Positions 5,522 through 10,691 of a DNA stretch of 10,691 nucleotides are shown here, one piece after another (the stretch's first letter is position 1; each line of letters opens with the position of its first letter). Source of the stretch: JBDSLU01 sp039916225 (GTDB lineage Bacteria; Acidobacteriota; Vicinamibacteria; Vicinamibacterales; Vicinamibacteraceae); the NCBI GenBank assembly GCA_039916225.1, contig JBDSLU010000049.1:1-10691 (forward strand), given 5' to 3'. The position numbers and the translations under genes were made by a program. Below the pieces are notes generated by a model that saw only the letters and a program-made list of their open reading frames with translations, ran no database searches and was not told where the DNA came from.

Positions 5522-7150
5522 ATGCCGGTCCTCACTCTTCAGAACGGCGAGCGGGCCGGCGCCGCGTTTCCGTTCGACCGCACGGTCGTCCTCGGCCGCG
5601 GCCGCAAGGCCGACATCGTCGTCGACGATCCCAGCGCCTCGCGGCGGCACGCGCAGGTCGAGGCGCACGGCCGCGACTGGCAGGTCAACGATCTCGACAG
5701 CGCCAACGGCACCCATCTCAACGGCCGCCCGATCTCGCGGCCGACGACGATCCGGCCCGGCGACCTGATCGGCATCGGCGGGCTCACCTTCCGCTACGAG
5801 CCGGACGGCAAGAAGGAACCCAGCGACAGCACCGTCTTCTTCGTCGAGGAGGAGTCGGCGCATTCGCAGATCATCCTCAGCAAGCCGGTCGAGCTCGAGC
5901 CGCCGGTCGCGAGCGATCCGCGCCAGGCGCAGATCCTCATCCGCCTCGCCGAGATCCTCGGGACCGCCTTCCAGGAGAACGCGGTCCTCGATTTCGTGCT
6001 CGACGAGCTGCTCACGGCCACGCCCCGCGCCGAACGCGCGCTGGTGCTGACCAACGAAGAGGATGGCGGCGAGCTGGTGCCGACCAGCATCCGCGCCCCG
6101 GGCGGCGCACCCGCCAAGGCCGGCTACAGCCGCACGCTGATGAAGCAGGCGCTGGCCCGGCGCGAGGGCCTCGTCATCCTCGACGCGTCGAGCGAAGGCA
6201 AGGCGTCGGGTTCCGATTCGCTGCTGATGCTCGGCCTGCGCTCGGTGCTGTGCGTGCCGATCACGTTCCGCAACGAAGTGTTCGGCGTCGTCCAGCTCGA
6301 TGGCCGGCCCGGCAGCGGGTCGTTCACCGAGAGCGAGCTGGGCACCGCGCTCGGCTTCGCCGCGCAGATCGGGATGTCGATCGCCTACGTCCGGCTGCAC
6401 AAGCGCGAGCTGAAGCGCGAGCTCCTCGATCGCGATCTGACGCTGGCCCGTCGCGTCCAGCAGGACTTCCTGCCGCAGCGGCCGCCCGAGGTGCCGGGCT
6501 ACGGCTTCGCGGTCGAGTACACGCCGGCACAGGCGGTCGGCGGCGACTTCTTCGACTTCATCCAACTCACGCCGACCCACGTCGCGGTGATCGCCGGCGA
6601 CGTCTCGGGCAAGGGCGTCTCGGCGGCGATCTTCGGCGCCCGCGTCACCAGCGATTTTCGCTATCAGTCGGTGGGGCAGACCTCGCCGTCGACGATCCTC
6701 GAACGCGTCAACAAATCGCTGACGCACGTGTCGCGCGACGCGATGTTCGCCACCGCGGTGGTGGCGGTCATCGACACCGCCAACGGCCAGGTCGAGATCG
6801 CGGTGGCGGCGCATCCGCTCGGCGTCCTGCGCTCGGCCAGCGGCTGGTCGCGGATGGTCGGCGCGACCGGCGGTCCGCCGATCGGCATCCGCGATCGCGC
6901 GACGTTTCCGCAGACGTCGCACCCGCTGGCGCCCGGCGACACGGTGCTGTTCTACAGCGACGGCATCACCGAGGCGATCAACGTCGCCGACGATCAATAC
7001 GGCAATGAGCGTCTGCTGGCGGCCGTCCGGCCGGCGGGCGGATCGATCCGCGAGTTGACGCGCGCCCTGGCCGACGACGTCGCCCGCTTCTCGCAGGGCT
7101 GCGAGCAGCGCGACGACATCACCATCGTCGCCTTCGGGCGATCGAAGTAA
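5522..7150 (+). CDS. FHA-GAF-SpoIIE serine phosphatase (RsbU-like)
   Basis: 542 aa with three domains in order. FHA (about 1-92): GRGRKADIVV (G25, R26), SRRH (40-43), NGTHLNG (62-68). GAF (about 135-292): helix from ILIRLAEILG, core SVLCVPITF and FGVVQLDG. A helical linker (293-318, ending RRVQQDFLPQRPP) leads to the SpoIIE/PP2C domain (about 320-540). Its metal-binding aspartates appear in VGGDFFDF (D342), AGDVSGKGVSAAI (D360), LFYSDGITEA (D480) and RDDITIVAF (D531, D532). The usual AGHNPP motif is degenerate (AAHPLGVL, 429-436). The enzyme should dephosphorylate a STAS antagonist, most simply the product of the gene 9 bases upstream, with GAF sensing a ligand and FHA docking phosphothreonine. 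No membrane segment, so cytoplasmic. It is the last gene of the operon and converges on the TonB-like gene. Confidence 0.93.
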   Translation: MPVLTLQNGERAGAAFPFDRTVVLGRGRKADIVVDDPSASRRHAQVEAHGRDWQVNDLDSANGTHLNGRPISRPTTIRPGDLIGIGGLTFRYEPDGKKEPSDSTVFFVEEESAHSQIILSKPVELEPPVASDPRQAQILIRLAEILGTAFQENAVLDFVLDELLTATPRAERALVLTNEEDGGELVPTSIRAPGGAPAKAGYSRTLMKQALARREGLVILDASSEGKASGSDSLLMLGLRSVLCVPITFRNEVFGVVQLDGRPGSGSFTESELGTALGFAAQIGMSIAYVRLHKRELKRELLDRDLTLARRVQQDFLPQRPPEVPGYGFAVEYTPAQAVGGDFFDFIQLTPTHVAVIAGDVSGKGVSAAIFGARVTSDFRYQSVGQTSPSTILERVNKSLTHVSRDAMFATAVVAVIDTANGQVEIAVAAHPLGVLRSASGWSRMVGATGGPPIGIRDRATFPQTSHPLAPGDTVLFYSDGITEAINVADDQYGNERLLAAVRPAGGSIRELTRALADDVARFSQGCEQRDDITIVAFGRSK

Positions 7151-7161
7151 CCAGGTCCGCT

Positions 7162-7177
7162 CAGCCCGTCAGGGCTG
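7162..7177. terminator. Short hairpin between convergent operons, possible terminator
   Basis: CAGCCC (7162-7167) and GGGCTG (7172-7177) form a 6-bp stem with loop GTCA in the 18-bp gap after the SpoIIE stop. It overlaps the last codons of the TonB-like gene on the other strand. There is no T-run on either side. Position supports a transcription-end role; the short stem keeps confidence low. Confidence 0.3.
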
Positions 7178-7987
7178 CAGCGTGAAGTTGACGGTGACGG
7201 TCATGATGACCGGCACCGCGACGCCGTTCAGCAGCGTCGGCTCGTACTCCCACTGGCGCACGGCGTCGATCGCCGCCTGGTCGAGGAGCGGGATCGATCG
7301 CAGCACCCGCATATCCGACACGCGGCCCTTGGTGTCGATCGTCGCCTCGATGATGACGACGCCCTGGACGCGGGCCGACTGGGCGATGCGCGGGTAGACC
7401 GGCTGGACGTTGCGGACCTTGGTCGGCCGGGCGATCGCCCCGCCGACGCGGACGGCGCGCTCGACAGGCTCGTTCTCGGCGTCGGCCTCGGCGCGTCGCG
7501 TGCGTTCAGTGGCCGCCTCCGCTGCTGGCCGCGGCGATCGCTCGCGCGGCGTGGCGCGCGGCTCGCGCGACGGCGATGCCGGCTCCGCCGCGTGCTCGGC
7601 CTCGACAGCGGGCGTCTCCGGCGCGGGTGACGCTGGTGCCGATGATTCTGCCAGCGGCGGTTCAACCGGCGGCGCCGCCAGCGGCGGTTCGGCCGCCGGC
7701 GAGCCGGGCGTCATCGAATCCGTGACCGGCGGTGTGTCGGCGCCAGGCCCCGATGGCGGGGTCGCCGCCCGGCCCATCATGACCAGCATGATCGCGACGG
7801 CCACGCCGGCGATCAGCGCGACCATCCCGATGGCCGCCATGATCAGCAGCGGCACCATCGATGACGGCTTCTTCGCGGCGGGTATCGCGCCGGGCAGCTG
7901 ACCCGGGCCCGGCGTCATCGGTCCCGGCGTCATCGGTGGCGGTGGAACCGGCGGCAGTGGCGGCGGGGGAGGCGGCGGAAAGGTCAT
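7169..7987 (-). CDS. TonB-like energy transducer protein with proline-rich cytoplasmic tail
   Basis: 272 aa. Residues 1-43 are a cytoplasmic tail starting with runs of proline (seven consecutive, then PP/PPPP) and MTPGP repeats. A membrane helix follows (44-72), then a Pro/Ala/Glu-rich periplasmic linker (75-180, Arg-rich at 143-165). A TonB C-terminal domain occupies about 182-272: VQPVYPRIAQSARVQGVVII, IDTKGRVSDMRVL, AAIDAVRQWEYEPTLLNGVAVPV. TonB proteins transmit energy to outer-membrane receptors, but this stand-alone type with an extended cytoplasmic tail lacks visible ExbB/ExbD or a receptor nearby; such proteins can have other envelope roles. AGGGGA lies 7 bases before the ATG. It follows the HEXXH gene by 29 bases and is probably the last gene of the exporter operon. 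Confidence 0.87.
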   Translation of the reverse strand: MTFPPPPPPPLPPVPPPPMTPGPMTPGPGQLPGAIPAAKKPSSMVPLLIMAAIGMVALIAGVAVAIMLVMMGRAATPPSGPGADTPPVTDSMTPGSPAAEPPLAAPPVEPPLAESSAPASPAPETPAVEAEHAAEPASPSREPRATPRERSPRPAAEAATERTRRAEADAENEPVERAVRVGGAIARPTKVRNVQPVYPRIAQSARVQGVVIIEATIDTKGRVSDMRVLRSIPLLDQAAIDAVRQWEYEPTLLNGVAVPVIMTVTVNFTLQP

Positions 7988-8016
7988 CGCGATGTCCCCT
8001 TGGTCGGTGAGTGACG

Positions 8017-9102
8017 TCAGAGCCGGGCGTCGACGGCGTCGGCGAGCCCGTCATCGGCGAGCTCGGTGAGATTGGCGACCGACAGCGCGTAGACGAGGCG
8101 CGCCAGGAACGTCGGATCGACCAGCTGGCCGGAGTGGCGCGCCGCGACGATGGCGAGCTGACGGGTGGCGTCCGCGGCGAGCGAGCAGACCGCGGCGAAG
8201 TCGGCGTCGTCGAGCGCGGGCGTGCCACGGTAGTTGGCGAGGCGGCCGCCAGGACGGAACGCCGGCAGGCGATCGACGCCGAGCAGCACCCGCGCGATGC
8301 CGTCGGGATAGACGCCGAAGGCCCGAACGAGGCCGACGAAGTCGGCGACGATCTCGTCGGTGGCGTGGCTGCGTACGATGCCGAAGAGACGCCAGGTGAG
8401 GTCGTGTGTCGACTCGTGCTCGGCGCGGACGATGAGCGACCGCTCCAGCCACTCGGTTTCCGTCACCCGCACCTCGGACCCGGCGACGCCGCTGTAGGGC
8501 CCGCGGCTCAGGATGACGAAGCGATCCTGGTAGCGCGACTTCTGCGCCGCGAAACGGCCCAGTTCCTCGCGCCAGGCGTCGTCGTCACCGGCCGTGCCGT
8601 TGGCCGCTTCCCACTCGCGGCGATAGCGGGTGACGCGATCCCAGTTGTTCAGGCCCTTGACGAAGCAGGCGCCCATCGACGGCGGGACGTCGCGCGGCTC
8701 GTTGCGCTCGGTGAAGGCCCGGACCAGCGATTCGAAGTCGGCGCGGGTGCCGGCGATGAGCAGCGGCAGCAGGCCGGCGACGCCGTCGCTGAAGGTCAGG
8801 ATCACCGACTCGGGCCGCTCGAGCAGGAGCCCGGGGCTGAACGCGTCGGCTTCCTCGAGCTTGCCGCGGCGCGTCGCCGCGCCGTAGGCCGGCTCCTGCG
8901 AGATGCCGTCCTCGATGGGAAAGCGGAGCTGCGGGAACACCGCGGCCAGCGCCGCAAACACGCCGGCCTGGCGCGCCCGCTGGCCGTACTCGCGCCAGAT
9001 CGCGACGTGCGGCTCCTCGGCGCGGACCTGGGCGAGCTTCGCCCGGACGCTGTCGTCGCTGCGGTACGGGTGTTCGAGATAGGCGTCGAGCGCGTCCGAC
9101 AT
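8017..9102 (-). CDS. Uncharacterised cytoplasmic protein with an HEXXH...EXXXD zinc-metallopeptidase signature
   Basis: 361 aa, no signal peptide and no membrane helix. It resembles a family of hypothetical proteins found beside peptide exporters (possibly DUF7005, from memory and unverified). Residues 218-260 hold WLERSLIVRAEHESTHDLTW: H229, E230 and H233 form HEXXH, followed 17 residues later by E250 in DEIVADF with D254, the HEXXH...EXXXD arrangement of gluzincin metallopeptidases such as thermolysin. Other conserved-looking blocks are DRFVILSRGPYSGV (193-206), SMGACFVKGLNNWDRVTRYR (142-161) and FRPGGRLANYRG (282-293). The ATG is 10 bases after the ABC transporter stop and no strong Shine-Dalgarno is seen, so coupling is likely. 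A role in processing or folding the exported peptide is plausible from context only; the zinc site could also be structural or vestigial. Confidence 0.75.
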   Translation of the reverse strand: MSDALDAYLEHPYRSDDSVRAKLAQVRAEEPHVAIWREYGQRARQAGVFAALAAVFPQLRFPIEDGISQEPAYGAATRRGKLEEADAFSPGLLLERPESVILTFSDGVAGLLPLLIAGTRADFESLVRAFTERNEPRDVPPSMGACFVKGLNNWDRVTRYRREWEAANGTAGDDDAWREELGRFAAQKSRYQDRFVILSRGPYSGVAGSEVRVTETEWLERSLIVRAEHESTHDLTWRLFGIVRSHATDEIVADFVGLVRAFGVYPDGIARVLLGVDRLPAFRPGGRLANYRGTPALDDADFAAVCSLAADATRQLAIVAARHSGQLVDPTFLARLVYALSVANLTELADDGLADAVDARL

Positions 9103-9112
9103 CAGGCCGCCG

Positions 9113-10691
9113 TCACACCATCTGCCGCTTGGCCAGGGCGGCGAACGCGCCGTCCTTTTCCATCAGTTCCTGGTAGGTGCCCTGCTCGATGATCTGGCCG
9201 GCTTCGAGGTAGCAGATCTTGTCGGCGTTGATGATCGTGCTGAGGCGGTGCGCGATGACGATGCGCGTCGCGTCCATCCGGTCCATGCTCTCCGAGACGA
9301 TCTGCTGGGTGCGGTTGTCGAGGGCGCTGGTCGCTTCGTCGAGGAAGATGATCTTGGGCCGGTTGACGATGGCGCGGGCGATCATCAGGCGCTGTCGCTG
9401 TCCGCCCGAGAGCGTGCCGCCGCCTTCAGACACATAGGTGTGCATGCCCATCGGCATGTTCCGGATGTCCTCGGCGAGGCCCGAGCGCTCGGCCGCCTCC
9501 CAGGCGTCCTCGAGGGTCCGGGCGCTGGCGCCGCAGATGTTGCGGAAGATCTCGGTCGGCATCACCCGGCTGACCTGCAGCACGACACCCATCTGCTGGC
9601 GCAGCATGCGCACGTCGATCGACGACAGATCCTGCCCGTCGAAGTAGATCGTGCCGGACGCCGGGGCCTCGAAGCCGAGCATCAGGCGCATCAGCGTCGA
9701 CTTGCCGCACCCCGACGATCCGACGAACGCGACGAACTCGCCGGCCTTGATCTTGAGCGTCAGGTCGCGGACGATCGCCGGCCCGTCCTGCGTGTAGCGG
9801 AAGGTGACGTGCGAGATGTCGATGGCGCCGGACAGACGGCCGGGGAAGCCCTTCGAGCGATCGACTTCGGGCGGGGTGTCGAGAATCGGTACGATGCGCT
9901 CGTAGATCGGGATGATGCGCAGCAGGTTCAGCGAGGCGTCGCCGAGCGCCTGCATGGCGCCGAGGAACAGGCCGTAGGCGGAGTTGAAGGCGATGAACGC
10001 GCCTACCGACAATCCCGGCTCGCCGCTTTCGGCGGCCTTGGCCTGCTCGCCCATCATCACCGTGAAGATGGCGATCGACGACAGCACCGGGAAGCAGGCG
10101 GCGAAGACGCCGGCGACGTTCTGGATGTTGCCGACGGTGAAGCTGATCTTGCGCTGCTGGGCGAACTCGCGGGCCCACACCTTGAAGGCGTGGTTCTCGG
10201 CGCCGGCGATGCGCAGCTTGGACACGCCGCTGATCAGGTTGAGGACGAGGCCGGCGATGGCGCCGCGATACTGGATCTCCTGCCGCTGGTAACGCAGCTG
10301 CAGGTAGTTCGCGGTCATGTTCACCACGACGAAGAAGATGGTGAGACCGATCGCCACCATCGCCAGCGTGCCGTTGTAACCCATCATCTGGATTACGTAG
10401 AACAGGCCCGACAGCGAGCCGAGGATCGCGGCCACGCCGGCGCCGGCGATCAGTTCCTGGATCTGGTCGATGCCGCCGGCGCGGTCGGACAGGTCGCCGG
10501 CCGCGTACTTGCGGTAGAAGTTGACCGGCAGGTTGAGCAGGCGGTCCCACACCGCCGCCTGGACACCGTTCTGCATCCGCGACTGGATGCGGATGGTGGT
10601 CACGCCCTGCACGAACTTGAAGGCCGCCGTGGCCAGCGCGGAGAACATCAGGGCGACGCCGAAGACGAACAGCGTCTCGCGATCCGCCTGC
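9113..10691 (-). CDS. NHLM-type bacteriocin/peptide export ABC transporter, permease-ATPase (5' end outside window)
   Basis: 525 codons are visible. The frame is open through the right edge (14 codons upstream of the ATG at 10648 continue the membrane domain), so that ATG is internal and the N-terminus is missing. Numbering from it, 1-250 is an ABC exporter membrane domain with the signature AAVWDRLLNLPVNFYRKYAA (31-50) and GDLSDRAGGIDQI, typical of the NHLM ABC2 subfamily. The ATPase domain follows: Walker A GSSGCGKST (310-318), Q-loop VVLQ (355-358), signature LSGGQ (413-417), Walker B IIFLDE (433-438), SALD, and H467. All catalytic residues are intact. Family members export leader-bearing peptides (nitrile-hydratase-like or Nif11-like leaders), usually with a second ABC protein carrying a C39 peptidase and a HlyD protein, neither visible here. 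No C39 domain is in the visible part. It heads the visible exporter group. Confidence 0.9.
   Translation of the reverse strand, partial: QADRETLFVFGVALMFSALATAAFKFVQGVTTIRIQSRMQNGVQAAVWDRLLNLPVNFYRKYAAGDLSDRAGGIDQIQELIAGAGVAAILGSLSGLFYVIQMMGYNGTLAMVAIGLTIFFVVVNMTANYLQLRYQRQEIQYRGAIAGLVLNLISGVSKLRIAGAENHAFKVWAREFAQQRKISFTVGNIQNVAGVFAACFPVLSSIAIFTVMMGEQAKAAESGEPGLSVGAFIAFNSAYGLFLGAMQALGDASLNLLRIIPIYERIVPILDTPPEVDRSKGFPGRLSGAIDISHVTFRYTQDGPAIVRDLTLKIKAGEFVAFVGSSGCGKSTLMRLMLGFEAPASGTIYFDGQDLSSIDVRMLRQQMGVVLQVSRVMPTEIFRNICGASARTLEDAWEAAERSGLAEDIRNMPMGMHTYVSEGGGTLSGGQRQRLMIARAIVNRPKIIFLDEATSALDNRTQQIVSESMDRMDATRIVIAHRLSTIINADKICYLEAGQIIEQGTYQELMEKDGAFAALAKRQMV

Noticed and set aside
5003..6997. 664-codon minus-strand open frame opposite the same genes
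   Set aside because: Low-complexity Asp/Arg/Leu-rich product with no motif. It exists because codon bias on the real strand removes stops opposite.
4936..7008. 690-codon plus-strand open frame across the STAS and SpoIIE genes
   Set aside because: Its translation is Arg/Gly/Pro/Ala-rich with no domain signature and overlaps two genes with clear family motifs; it is a high-GC frame shadow.
1..10691. CRISPR array, tRNA/rRNA, insertion sequence or prophage
   Set aside because: No regularly spaced repeats, cloverleaf sequence, transposase or integrase motif, or phage gene was found on either strand.

Overview
The window is a very GC-rich, gene-dense bacterial chromosome segment. It has GTG as well as ATG starts, short spacers and strongly GC-biased third codon positions. 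The gene set combines an FHA/SpoIIE/STAS signalling operon, an NHLM-type peptide exporter, a PQQ-type aldose dehydrogenase, a short type I signal peptidase and a TonB-like protein. This fits a soil or aquatic Gram-negative such as an acidobacterium (Vicinamibacteria-like) or a myxobacterium. That placement is an inference from gene style; no phylogenetic marker is present.

Layout. (1) 177-1349 (+) is a HupE/UreJ-type membrane protein. It converges on (2), a minus-strand group of three: signal peptidase I (3603 down to 3112), a membrane-anchored NTF2-like protein (3112 down to 2621) whose start overlaps the peptidase stop by one base, and a secreted or lipoprotein PQQ-type sugar dehydrogenase (2549 down to 1398). 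A hairpin lies between the convergent gene ends at 1365-1388. (3) A divergent intergenic region of about 176 bp (3604-3779) holds a plus-oriented terminator-like hairpin and an extended -10 promoter. (4) The plus-strand signalling operon 3780-7150 encodes a coiled-coil/FHA protein, a STAS anti-sigma-antagonist-like protein and an FHA-GAF-SpoIIE phosphatase, spaced by 5 and 9 bases. (5) A second minus-strand group converges on it: an NHLM-type ABC exporter subunit (5' end beyond the right edge), a cytoplasmic protein with an HEXXH...EXXXD signature, and a TonB-like protein (7987 down to 7169).

How they may work together. The plus operon looks like an RsbU/SpoIIE-type partner switch: the phosphatase dephosphorylates the STAS protein, and FHA domains read Ser/Thr phosphorylation. 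The kinase and the sigma or effector partner are not in the window. The converging group looks like a peptide-export module in which the HEXXH protein is an undescribed candidate metallopeptidase. A regulatory link between the two operons is possible from adjacency but is not shown by the sequence.
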